The notes: a model not told the origin generated them from the letters alone. Shown: positions 1-6,133, counted from the stretch's first letter. The stretch: 13,119 nucleotides of DNA from Oscillospiraceae bacterium (GCA_017399325.1 JAFQDY010000183.1:1-13119); one strand, 5' to 3'. Numbers and translations: made by a program.

Positions 1-109
1 GGGAGAGGTGGCTGCCCGCAAGGGCAGACGGAGAGGGTTTTCCGGATCTGTATAACCCCCTCAGTCAAAAATCGGAGATTTTTGCCAGCTCCCCCGGAGG
101 GGGAGTCAA
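1..109. repeat. Interspersed palindromic repeat, copy A (left end cut by window)
   Basis: This is a compact set of nested inverted repeats: CTGCCC-gcaa-GGGCAG near 12-27, a GAGAGGGTT / AACCCCCTC pairing (about 31-39 with 54-62), and CAAAAATC-gga-GATTTTTG inside a 28-bp core at 62-89. The core is 27/28 identical to 8952-8979, in the dnaN-yaaA gap, and the hairpin order is the same, so the two are copies of one family. The element ends in CTCCCCC-GGAGG-type arms, followed by CAAGATCATTTTGC (107-120), which recurs at 3169-3182. No coding sense is seen. It looks like a MITE-like or REP-like interspersed element. Confidence 0.75.
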
Positions 110-149
110 GATCATTTTGCCTTTTGCCCTTTGCATTTTGCATTTTCCC

Positions 150-178
150 TTGTAAATTGGGCCGTTTTGGGATAAAAT
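150..178 (+). promoter_or_regulatory. Predicted sigma-A promoter for the membrane protein gene
   Basis: TTGTAA (150-155) and TAAAAT (173-178) are separated by exactly 17 bp. The predicted start near 185 lies about 25 bp before the ATG at 211. It sits just downstream of repeat copy A, so the gene has its own promoter outside the repeat. Confidence 0.6.
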
Positions 179-210
179 GTAAGTACATTCCCTTTTGCAA
201 AGGAGTTTCT

Positions 211-630
211 ATGAAAAAGAAAGTTGCGTTTATTATCTGGGCGGTTCTGTACGCCCTGTGTGTGGCGCTGGGATTCGTGCCGGAGGCCTTTGGTTTTGGC
301 AAAGTTCTGCTGATCCTGACATCCCTTATCTTCTTCCTGCCGGGGTTTTATCTGGTATACCTTGCCAAAAAAGAAAACTGCCGCAAAACCATGCTGGCTT
401 TGCGGCTGGTAAGCGGCAGTATCTTGGCTCTGTCCGTGATCTTGCTGGCGCTGAACTTCCTGTCGGTGTACTTCAGCGCCCAGACGGGACTGGTGCTTTA
501 TGTGCTTTTGGTGATGTTCACCGCACCTATGGTCTGCTCCCAGGTTTGGGTGCTGAGCCTGTTTTTGTGGGCGTGTCTTCTGATGATGACTCTGCCGGAT
601 TTTAAGAAAAACTGCTCTTGTCAAAAGTGA
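211..630 (+). CDS. Small integral membrane protein, unknown function
   Basis: A protein of 139 residues, almost entirely hydrophobic helices: a short basic start (MKKK), segments at about 5-24, 30-52 and 62-84, then a long hydrophobic stretch at about 93-128 that could be one or two helices. The short cytoplasmic-type tail carries a CxC (KKNCSCQK). I do not recognise the family and see no catalytic motif. The start at 211 is chosen because AGGAG (201-205) lies five bases upstream and a 17-bp-spaced promoter precedes it; the frame stays open back to 82, but that part lies in the repeat. Its last 29 bases overlap the 3' end of the oppositely oriented CDF transporter gene, with no terminator between them. 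Confidence 0.7.
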   Translation: MKKKVAFIIWAVLYALCVALGFVPEAFGFGKVLLILTSLIFFLPGFYLVYLAKKENCRKTMLALRLVSGSILALSVILLALNFLSVYFSAQTGLVLYVLLVMFTAPMVCSQVWVLSLFLWACLLMMTLPDFKKNCSCQK

Positions 631-1774
631 TGACAAGATAGAATTTGCCTTGGTCCTGCTGGGCCAGGGCTTTTTCTAAGGCCTTTTTAATGGCCTTTTC
701 CTGTCCGGACATGGCGTGGGGCATCACAATGTCGAAGATGAGATTGGTGTGGCCCGTGCCCTTGACCATACGGAAATCGTGGAAATCAAGGCGGCTGTCA
801 ATCCCCGCCAGAATTTCTCCAATGACCGCGCGCATTTTGTCCAGTTCCTCGTCACCGGTGACGATGGGGTCATAGTGGATCACCAGATGGACGCCCAGCG
901 TCTCCAGGGCTTTTCGCTCCAAGTTGTCGATCCGTTCGTGACACCACAACGGGTCGACGCTCTGGTCCATTTCCACGTGCAGGCTTCCGAACCGCTGGCC
1001 CGGACCGTAGTCGTGGACCATCAGGTCGTGATAGCCGAGGACCGCCTCTTCAGCATCAAGGATCTCAATAATTTGCTTTTGCAGTTCCGGGCTTGCGGCT
1101 TCGCCCAACAGGGGGCTGATGGTCTCTTTGGCAAGGGAAATGCCGCTGTACAAAATGAAAACGGCCACGCCAAGACCCATATAGCCGTCGATCTTCCAGC
1201 CGAAGATCCGCTCGATCACCGCCGCCAGCAGAACCGCGGAAGTGGCGATCACATCGTTGCGGCTGTCGGTTGCCGTTGCCAAAAGGGCAGAAGAATCAAT
1301 ATGTTTTCCCAGTTTATTATTGAATAAAGAAAGCCATAATTTAACCAGAACCGAACCCACCAGCACCAGCGCCATAGGCAGGGAGATCTCCACGGCGGTG
1401 GGATTCAGTATCTTGCCCACGGCGGTCTTTGCCAGTTCAAAACCGATGAGCAAGATCAAAGCCGCAACCGCAAGGCCGGATAAGTACTCATAGCGGGCGT
1501 GGCCGTAGGGGTGGCCTTCGTCGGCGGGGCGTTCAGCCAGTTTGAAACCCACAAGGGTCACCACGCTGCTGCCTGCGTCGGACAGATTGTTCATAGCGTC
1601 GGCGGTGATGGAAACGGAGCCGCAGAGCGTACCAACGATGAACTTTCCTGCAAACAGCAGCACATTACACAAGATGCCCACAATGCCGGATAGCCGGCCG
1701 GCTTTGTTTCGCACCTTGGGGTCACTTGCGGGCAGACCCTTGGGTAAACAGTATTTTATCAGGAGTTTTGTCAT
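602..1774 (-). CDS. Cation diffusion facilitator (CDF) transporter, probable Mn2+/divalent metal exporter
   Basis: 390 residues. The CDF core has about six membrane helices over residues 25-205. The metal site in helix 2 is N62-x3-D66 (ADAMNNLSD) and in helix 5 D170-x3-D174 (DSRND). Zn-type CDFs usually have HxxxD or DxxxD in helix 2; the N/D plus D/D arrangement resembles the Mn-exporting MntE-like group, so Mn2+ is the inferred substrate. CDFs exchange cytoplasmic metal for protons. The cytoplasmic ferredoxin-like dimerisation domain (about 208-290) is followed by a second, similar unit (about 310-388), so the protein is longer than the usual 300 residues. The start is supported by AGGGGGAG a few bases upstream of ATG. 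It is divergent from degV and tail-to-tail with the membrane protein gene. A 19-bp perfect dyad lies in its leader. Confidence 0.9.
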   Translation of the reverse strand: MTKLLIKYCLPKGLPASDPKVRNKAGRLSGIVGILCNVLLFAGKFIVGTLCGSVSITADAMNNLSDAGSSVVTLVGFKLAERPADEGHPYGHARYEYLSGLAVAALILLIGFELAKTAVGKILNPTAVEISLPMALVLVGSVLVKLWLSLFNNKLGKHIDSSALLATATDSRNDVIATSAVLLAAVIERIFGWKIDGYMGLGVAVFILYSGISLAKETISPLLGEAASPELQKQIIEILDAEEAVLGYHDLMVHDYGPGQRFGSLHVEMDQSVDPLWCHERIDNLERKALETLGVHLVIHYDPIVTGDEELDKMRAVIGEILAGIDSRLDFHDFRMVKGTGHTNLIFDIVMPHAMSGQEKAIKKALEKALAQQDQGKFYLVITFDKSSFS

Positions 1775-1817
1775 AGTTTCTCCCCCTTTTTCCGTATTTT
1801 TTCAACTTTTTCTGCAA

Positions 1818-1836
1818 ACTCTACTGGCAGTAGAGT
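1818..1836. promoter_or_regulatory. Perfect 19-bp dyad, candidate operator of the CDF gene
   Basis: ACTCTACTG-G-CAGTAGAGT has nine-base arms that match perfectly around a single central base. It lies about 45 bp upstream of the CDF start codon. A one-base loop is too small for an RNA hairpin, so a dimeric DNA-binding regulator is more likely. On the minus strand a TAGAAT (1841-1846) could be a -10 box, which would put the transcription start inside the dyad, but no good -35 is visible. A metal-responsive regulator is inference from the gene it precedes. Confidence 0.45.
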
Positions 1837-1909
1837 CCTGATTCTACCGTCTGTTTCCCCGTTTTTTGGCTTTTCCAATGGCGGGGGGTTTGTTTTTTAT
1901 CTTGTTCTG

Positions 1910-1938
1910 TGTACAATGACGGCGTGTTCTTACATTAT
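1910..1938 (+). promoter_or_regulatory. Possible sigma-A promoter for degV
   Basis: TGTACA (1910-1915) and CATTAT (1933-1938) have a 17-bp spacer, each matching the consensus at four of six positions. The predicted start would be near 1945, about 40 bases before the ATG. TACAAT at 1912-1917 is a rival -10 without a good -35. Confidence 0.35.
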
Positions 1939-1986
1939 ATGCAGGAAATGCTTTCCTGTAAAGTGATTTCTGAAGGAGACTGACAA

Positions 1987-2847
1987 ATGGCTTACCGTAT
2001 CGTAACCGACACCTGCTGTGATTTCCCGGAGCAGATGTATGAAGAATTGAATCTTTCTGTGGTGCGCCTGAGCGTGAATTACAAGGGCCAGACCACCGAC
2101 ACCTATACCGAAGATTGGCTGAAAGATATGTTTGACGGTCTGCGCGCCGGCGAAGTTGCCACCACCGCCGCCGTGAACCCCACCGGCTGGCAGGAAGTAA
2201 TCGAGCCGATTTTACAGGCGGGTGACGATGTTTTGGTGTTGGCCTTTTCTTCCGGTCTTTCTGCCACTTACCAGTCTGCGGTGATCGCCGCAGAGGAACT
2301 GCGGGAAAAATACCCCGACAGAACCGTTAATGTTGTGGATACCCTGTGCGCCTCCCGCGGCCAAGGTCTTTTGGTTTACTACGCCTGCCAAAAGCGGGAC
2401 GCGGGTTTCTCTTTGAACGATCTGACCGCCTGGTGCGAGGAGAATAAGTACCGGCTGTGCCACTGGTTCACCGTGGACGATCTGATGTATTTGAAACGGG
2501 GCGGCCGGATCAGCGCCGCGACGGCTCTGGTTGGCACGATGCTGAAGATCAAGCCCGTTCTCCATATGGACAACGAGGGCCACCTGATCAATATGTCCAA
2601 GACCCGAGGCAGAAAGGCATCCATCGAAGCCATCGCCGACAAAATGGGCGAACTGGGTCTGCCCGGTGAAAACGAGACCGTGTTCATCTGCCACGGCGAC
2701 TGTATGGACGACGCCCAGTATTTGGAGCGCCTTGTGAAAGAGCGCTACGGCGTGAAAAATGTGCTGATCTACTATGTGGGCGCGGTGATCGGATCTCACT
2801 CCGGCCCCGGCACCTTGGCATTGTTCTTCTTAGGTAAGGAAAGATAA
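1987..2847 (+). CDS. DegV family fatty-acid-binding protein
   Basis: 286 residues, full length for DegV/DAK2-like proteins (about 280). These bind a fatty acid between two alpha/beta lobes and, as FakB in Firmicutes, present it to the kinase FakA for phospholipid synthesis. Visible family motifs are the N-terminal IVTDTCCDFP, TTAAVNP (59-65), FSSGLSATYQS (87-97, the ligand carboxylate-binding region in the family), DDLMYLKRGGRIS (164-176), LKIKPVL with KTRGRKA, and the C-terminal VGAVIGSHSGPGTLA. AAGGAG (1973-1978) lies eight bases before ATG. It is monocistronic: divergent from the CDF gene and closed by a strong terminator. No fakA is in the window, so the partner kinase must be elsewhere; the acyl specificity cannot be read. 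Confidence 0.93.
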   Translation: MAYRIVTDTCCDFPEQMYEELNLSVVRLSVNYKGQTTDTYTEDWLKDMFDGLRAGEVATTAAVNPTGWQEVIEPILQAGDDVLVLAFSSGLSATYQSAVIAAEELREKYPDRTVNVVDTLCASRGQGLLVYYACQKRDAGFSLNDLTAWCEENKYRLCHWFTVDDLMYLKRGGRISAATALVGTMLKIKPVLHMDNEGHLINMSKTRGRKASIEAIADKMGELGLPGENETVFICHGDCMDDAQYLERLVKERYGVKNVLIYYVGAVIGSHSGPGTLALFFLGKER

Positions 2848-2848
2848 G

Positions 2849-2882
2849 AAAAATGACGGCTCAGTTTGAGCCGTCATTTTTA
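2849..2882 (+). terminator. Rho-independent terminator of degV
   Basis: A perfect 14-bp stem, AAAAATGACGGCTC (2849-2862) with GAGCCGTCATTTTT (2868-2881), around the loop AGTTT. The 3' arm ends in the T tract. It begins two bases after the degV stop. The A-run on the 5' side means it could also stop transcripts arriving from the other direction. Confidence 0.93.
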
Positions 2883-2902
2883 ATTAAGAATTAGGAATTG
2901 CG

Positions 2903-2940
2903 GTCATCGCGAAGGTGCGCCAGCGCCTGTGGCGACCCCC
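2903..2940. repeat. GTCAT...GGCNANCCCC hairpin repeat, isolated copy
   Basis: A 38-bp member of the hairpin family that flanks the GIY-YIG gene at 10363-10463 and 10801-10840. It starts GTCATCGCGA and ends TGTGGCGACCCCC, where the other copies have GTCATTNCGA and GTGGNAATCCCC. The apical hairpin is GGTGC-gcca-GCGCC. In the basal stem the T-A pair of the other copies becomes C-G here, so pairing is kept while sequence changes. Confidence 0.65.
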
Positions 2941-2979
2941 ATCTTATGCGGGCGGGCGCCAGAGCCTACGTTGCATACG

Positions 2980-3142
2980 AAAGGTATCGAAAGAATTTGT
3001 AGGGGCTGGCGCCCTCGACAGCCCGTTTGTTGCGGGACGTCCAAGGGGCCGTCCCCTACAATGCAAATAAAGGTTTCGTAAGACTTTGTAGGGGCGAACT
3101 GTGTTCGCCCGAAATGGACCGTCGGGGACGCCGGTCCCTACA
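2980..3142. repeat. Two tandem copies of a TGTAGGGGC...CCCTACA repeat
   Basis: Two units about 88 bp apart share a leader (AAAGGTATCGAAAGAATTTG at 2980 and AAAGGTTTCGTAAGACTTTG at 3070), then TGTAGGGGC. The first unit closes with GTCCCCTACA (3051-3060), the second with GGTCCCTACA (3133-3142), so each has inverted ends. The interiors differ but hold short palindromes such as GGGCGAACTGTGTTCGCCC (second copy). Related half-elements lie at 5191-5209 and 5310-5323. The stretch between the degV terminator and glgB holds only such repeats; I see no gene in it. Confidence 0.7.
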
Positions 3143-3143
3143 A

Positions 3144-3189
3144 GGCTTGCCTCTCCCAAAGGGAGAGCCAAGATCATTTTGCATTTACA
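3144..3189. repeat. Partial repeat with CTCTCCC/GGGAGAG hairpin and shared tail
   Basis: GCCTCTCCC-aaa-GGGAGAGCC is followed by CAAGATCATTTTGC (3169-3182), which is identical to 107-120 after repeat copy A. The tail runs up to the glgB stop codon, and the repeat-like GCATTTTC motif continues into the last codons of glgB (encoding KMQKA). This looks like the right end of the copy A family without its core. Confidence 0.55.
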
Positions 3190-5166
3190 TTACGCCTTCT
3201 GCATTTTCAGGACGATCGCAGTGCGGCTGGGCAGGTAAAGCAAAATGCCTGTCCGGCCGTCTTGCTCTACGGTTTCATACGCCTGGTGGTAGACCCGGCC
3301 GAAGCCCCCGTAGCAGTAGTCGTCAGTTGACATAACAACTTCATATACCCCTGCCTCGTCTGTGGGGATAAAGCACCCGGCGTAGGACGCGGTGGGGTGG
3401 AAATTGAAGGCAAAGAGCCGCTCGCCCTTTTTGTAGGCGAGAATTTTCCGGTCATTGTGAACGGTCAACTGCCTATCTTTTGCCGTTAAAACGCCCCTGC
3501 ACTGCTTCACAGCGTCCTTTTCCAAGGCATTCAGGAACTGATACTTGAGATCTTTATTGTCCGTAAGACTCCACTGACGGCGGCAGTAGTGGTAACTCCA
3601 GCCGTTGCCCTCCCGGGGGAAGTCGATCCATTCCGGGTGGCCGAACTCATTGCCCATAAAGGTCAGGTAGCCTTCGCCGCCCAAACTCATAGTCAGCAAC
3701 CGGATCATTTTGTGCAGGGCCATACCCCGGTCGATGACGGGATTTTGGCTGTTTACTTCCATGCCCCAGTACATTTCCTTGTCGCACAAGCGGAACATAA
3801 TGGTCTTGTCGCCAACCAGCGCCTGATCGTGGGACTCGCAGTAGCCGATGACCTTTTCTTTGGGACGGCGGGTGGTCAGTTCGTAGTAAATATGCCCCAG
3901 ATCCCAATGTTCGTCGGGAATTTCCTTCAGCAGGCGGATCCAAAGATCCGGCGTACCCATAGCCAACCGGTAGTCAAAGCCGATGCCGCCGTCTTTGATA
4001 GGCAGACACAGACCCGGCATTGCGGACATATCCTCGGCGATCAAAATGGCGTTGGGGTCAACTTCCCGGGTCAAAGCGGTGGCCAGTTGGAGATAGGTGA
4101 CCGCCTCCAAGTCGGTGTTCATAGAAAAATACTTGCCGTAGTCGGTAAAGGCCGTACCCAGACCGTGGTCCAGATAGAGCATGGAGGTGACACCGTCGAA
4201 CCGGAAACCGTCAAAGTGGTACTCCTCCAGCCAGAATTTCAGGTTGGACAGTAAAAAGTGGATCACTTCGTTTTTGCCGTAGTTGAAACATTTTGTGCCC
4301 CAGGCCGGGTGGTCGCCCTTGGGCGAATCGTGGAAGAACTGGTAGGGCGTGCCGTCAAATTCGTTAATGCCCTCCCGGGTGTTCCGGCTGGCGTGGGAAT
4401 GGACCACATCCAAAAGCACGGCGATGCCCATTTTATGGGCGGTGTTGATAAGGTTTTTCAGGTCCTCGGGCCGGCCGAACCGGGAAGATGCCGCGAAGAA
4501 ATTGGTGACCTGATAGCCGAAGGACGCATAATAAGGATGCTCCATCACCGCCATGATCTGCAGGGTGTTGTAGCCCAGTTTTTTCACTCTGGGCAGGATA
4601 TTCTCGGTAAATTCGGCGTAAGTGCCGACTTTTCCCTCTTCCTGGGCCATACCGATGTGGCACTCGTAGATGAACAATTTGCGCTTGGGTCTGAAGCCGT
4701 CGTCGGTCCAGTGGAAGGGTTTTTCGTCGTAGATCACGCCGTGCCATGTGTGGTCGTTGGGGTCTTGGACCACACGGCGGATATAGAGGGGGATCCGCTC
4801 CAGAATCTCGCCGCCCCGCTCTACCAAAGTCAGCACCCGCATACCGTCCTGCAGGGTATCTTGTCCGGGAAGGAACAGTTCAAACACGCCGTTTTCCAGT
4901 TTTTCCATAGGATAGGCGGTCCGGTCCCAGCCGCAGAAGTCGCCGGTCAGGAAAAGCCGGTCTGCGCCGGGGGCCCATTCCCGGTAGAACCAGCCGGATT
5001 CGGTTTTGTGGAAGCCGAAATACCGGTGGCCGTTGGCAAAGTCGGAAAGTGAGCCGTTTTCGCCCAAGATTTGGGCGCATTTTTCCCGGAAACGGTCTGC
5101 CCGCAGGTCAAGATCTGCCTTGTAGGGCGCAAGATATGGGTCGATTTTCAGAATTTTATGACGCAT
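3190..5166 (-). CDS. glgB: 1,4-alpha-glucan branching enzyme, eukaryote-like GH13_8 type
   Basis: 658 residues. It cuts alpha-1,4 glucan chains and re-attaches them as alpha-1,6 branches in glycogen synthesis. The N-terminal CBM48-type domain (about 45-100) has GFHKTESGWFYREWAPGA and LFLTGDFCGW. The GH13 barrel shows region I DVVHSH (253-258), region II FRFDGV with nucleophile D324, region III IAEDMS with acid E378, and region IV YCESHDQ with D447. The C-terminal beta domain ends near VLKMQKA. DVVHSHAS, AEDMSAMP and ESHDQALVGDKT follow the eukaryotic-type (GBE1-like) branching enzymes rather than the E. coli GlgB type. A TTGACA/TACTAT promoter lies about 65 bp upstream. No other glycogen gene is in the window. 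Confidence 0.95.
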   Translation of the reverse strand: MRHKILKIDPYLAPYKADLDLRADRFREKCAQILGENGSLSDFANGHRYFGFHKTESGWFYREWAPGADRLFLTGDFCGWDRTAYPMEKLENGVFELFLPGQDTLQDGMRVLTLVERGGEILERIPLYIRRVVQDPNDHTWHGVIYDEKPFHWTDDGFRPKRKLFIYECHIGMAQEEGKVGTYAEFTENILPRVKKLGYNTLQIMAVMEHPYYASFGYQVTNFFAASSRFGRPEDLKNLINTAHKMGIAVLLDVVHSHASRNTREGINEFDGTPYQFFHDSPKGDHPAWGTKCFNYGKNEVIHFLLSNLKFWLEEYHFDGFRFDGVTSMLYLDHGLGTAFTDYGKYFSMNTDLEAVTYLQLATALTREVDPNAILIAEDMSAMPGLCLPIKDGGIGFDYRLAMGTPDLWIRLLKEIPDEHWDLGHIYYELTTRRPKEKVIGYCESHDQALVGDKTIMFRLCDKEMYWGMEVNSQNPVIDRGMALHKMIRLLTMSLGGEGYLTFMGNEFGHPEWIDFPREGNGWSYHYCRRQWSLTDNKDLKYQFLNALEKDAVKQCRGVLTAKDRQLTVHNDRKILAYKKGERLFAFNFHPTASYAGCFIPTDEAGVYEVVMSTDDYCYGGFGRVYHQAYETVEQDGRTGILLYLPSRTAIVLKMQKA

Positions 5167-5190
5167 AGCGACCTGCCTTTCCGTATTTTC

Positions 5191-5209
5191 GGGGCGTCCG
5201 CCCCCTACG
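5191..5209. repeat. GTAGGGG-family half-element in the glgB leader
   Basis: GGGGCG-TC-CGCCCC (5191-5204) followed by CTACG belongs to the same family as 2980-3142. It lies between the predicted glgB transcription start (about 5224) and the ATG, so the glgB mRNA would carry this GC-rich palindrome close to the ribosome-binding site. A second half-element, GGCGCCCCCTACA, lies at about 5311-5323. Confidence 0.5.
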
Positions 5210-5230
5210 ATTCGGGTGGTTTACGAATTT

Positions 5231-5259
5231 ATAGTATCGATTTTTTCAAATCGTGTCAA
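5231..5259 (-). promoter_or_regulatory. Sigma-A promoter of glgB
   Basis: On the minus strand TTGACA (5254-5259) matches the -35 consensus perfectly, followed by a 17-bp spacer and TACTAT (5231-5236). The spacer itself is a CGATTT-gaa-AAATCG palindrome. The predicted start near 5224 gives a leader of about 58 bases. Confidence 0.8.
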
Positions 5260-5328
5260 GCAAAACAGGGAGAAATAAGGAATGCGTACAGTAAAATGCA
5301 GAATAATCTTGGCGCCCCCTACAACAGG

Positions 5329-5354
5329 AAAAACCCAACCTGTAAAGGTTGGGT
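5329..5354 (-). terminator. Rho-independent terminator of the zinc-ribbon gene
   Basis: Read on the minus strand it is ACCCAACC-tttaca-GGTTGGGT followed by a run of T. It starts six bases after the stop codon of the 5360-5761 gene and separates it from glgB, which has its own promoter further on. Confidence 0.9.
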
Positions 5355-5359
5355 CATGT

Positions 5360-5761
5360 TTATGTTTTCTTTTGGAATTTTTCGGCGCATTTGGGGCAGG
5401 TGATGACGATCTTGCCCTTGCCTCTGGGCACGCGGACGGTCTGCCGGCAGCGGGGACATTCGTAGTACCGGTGCTGCCTATCCTTGACCCGCTGGAGGAA
5501 GTTCAGATAGTTCCGGTTTTCCCGATAGCGCTTGTAAGTGTTCCGGGAGAGCATACGGAAGATCGCCCAGGCCATAAACAGGTAAGACAGGCCCGTGAAG
5601 ATCAGATCCAGCAGCGCAAACCTTGCAAACATGGCCAAAACGCAAAAGATCAAACCGACGCCTAAAATTGCCATATTTAGTTTATCTGTGCCGTAGCGAC
5701 CCTCCATAAACAGGGCGCAGCGGCGGTTGATTTGCGCGCCTAATCTGCGGAAAAACCCCAT
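5360..5761 (-). CDS. Small membrane protein with C-terminal zinc ribbon, unknown function
   Basis: 133 residues. A basic N terminus (FFRRLGAQINRR) is followed by two hydrophobic helices (about 29-47 and 51-70), a highly charged linker, and a CPRC...CPKC zinc ribbon (C102, C105, C122, C125) with a basic VPRGKGK turn. The layout suggests a ribbon anchored on the cytoplasmic face of the membrane. I do not know a function. The ATG at 5759-5761 is preferred over an in-frame GTG nine bases earlier because AAAGGTGG sits five bases before the ATG. It has its own TTGCAA/TATAAT promoter and a terminator, so it is a single-gene unit. It is divergent from dnaA and occupies the side of the origin where rpmH lies in many Firmicutes. 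Confidence 0.8.
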   Translation of the reverse strand: MGFFRRLGAQINRRCALFMEGRYGTDKLNMAILGVGLIFCVLAMFARFALLDLIFTGLSYLFMAWAIFRMLSRNTYKRYRENRNYLNFLQRVKDRQHRYYECPRCRQTVRVPRGKGKIVITCPKCAEKFQKKT

Positions 5762-5791
5762 AAAATCCACCTTTTCAGAATAATCATAGCC

Positions 5792-5820
5792 ATTATAGTT
5801 GGTTGTTTTTGGTTTTGCAA
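5792..5820 (-). promoter_or_regulatory. Sigma-A promoter of the zinc-ribbon gene
   Basis: On the minus strand TTGCAA (5815-5820), 17 bp, then a perfect TATAAT (5792-5797). The start would fall near 5785, about 24 bases before the ATG. Confidence 0.8.
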
Positions 5821-5867
5821 GGGAAAATCAAAAGGTTTACGAAAAGTTCAAAAAATTGTTTATAAGG

Positions 5868-5899
5868 TTGGGAAAATGTTGGGAAGATTTTTGGGAAAA
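5868..5899. repeat. Triple TTGGGAAAA repeat at helical spacing
   Basis: TTGGGAAAA (5868-5876), TTGGGAAGA (5879-5887) and TTGGGAAAA (5891-5899) begin 11 and 12 bp apart, close to one DNA turn, so all three face the same side. They occupy the -35 zone of the extended -10 promoter at 5904-5912, which has no -35 of its own. A protein-binding array is a reasonable inference. They do not match the DnaA box well (three mismatches). Confidence 0.45.
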
Positions 5900-5903
5900 A
5901 GTG

Positions 5904-5912
5904 TGATATAAT
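5904..5912 (+). promoter_or_regulatory. Extended -10 promoter upstream of dnaA
   Basis: TG-A-TATAAT is a perfect extended -10 element. No -35 hexamer is found at 16-18 bp. Initiation is predicted near 5919. The transcript would meet a strong terminator about 60 bases later. Confidence 0.6.
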
Positions 5913-5918
5913 GGCAGC

Positions 5919-5979
5919 GTGAAAAAAGAAGAGAGCCTGCTTTTGCCGTGTTGGTACCCACGGAAAAAGCGGGTTTTTT
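5919..5979 (+). ncRNA. Candidate short RNA or attenuated dnaA leader
   Basis: This is the DNA between the predicted start of the extended -10 promoter and the T tract of the terminator, about 60 nt. It contains no credible reading frame or SD. The product could be a small RNA, an attenuated dnaA leader, or merely origin-proximal transcription. Only the promoter and terminator are visible, so the existence of an RNA is inference. Confidence 0.3.
5936..5979 (+). terminator. Rho-independent terminator between the extended -10 promoter and dnaA
   Basis: CCTGC-TTTT-G-CCGTG (5936-5950) pairs with CACGG-A-AAAA-GCGGG (5959-5973), with one G/A mismatch and one T-G wobble, around the loop TTGGTACC. 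It is followed by six T (5974-5979). The dnaA promoter at 6066-6094 lies beyond it, so dnaA does not depend on read-through. Confidence 0.8.
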
Positions 5980-6051
5980 CTTGCCCTGTTTTGCTCCGAT
6001 AACAGGATACCTCCCGCAGACTTTTTCCCATTTCTTTTTTTATATTGTATC

Positions 6052-6094
6052 TGTGGAAAAAAACCTTGTTTTTTATGGTTTTCTGTGGTAAAAT
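6052..6094 (+). promoter_or_regulatory. dnaA promoter with overlapping DnaA-box-like sites
   Basis: TTGTTT (6066-6071), 17 bp, TAAAAT (6089-6094); start near 6101. TGTGGAAAA (6052-6060, one mismatch from TGTGGATAA) lies just before the -35, and TGTGGTAAA (6084-6092, two mismatches) overlaps the -10. DnaA autorepression through such sites is established in other bacteria; here it is inferred from position. Confidence 0.65.
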
Positions 6095-6133
6095 CTAGGG
6101 TGAGAAAGTATCCTTCTTTTTTCTGCAAAAACA

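Noticed and set aside
2944..3177. Minus-strand frame in the degV-glgB gap
   Set aside because: It translates interspersed repeats and has no SD or family resemblance.
4258..5052. Plus-strand open frame antisense to glgB
   Set aside because: The composition is that of a reverse shadow, and glgB shows all catalytic motifs in the other strand.
5951..5963. T-box-like GGTACC in the terminator loop upstream of dnaA
   Set aside because: The conserved T-box antiterminator sequence and specifier stem are missing, and dnaA is not an amino-acid gene.
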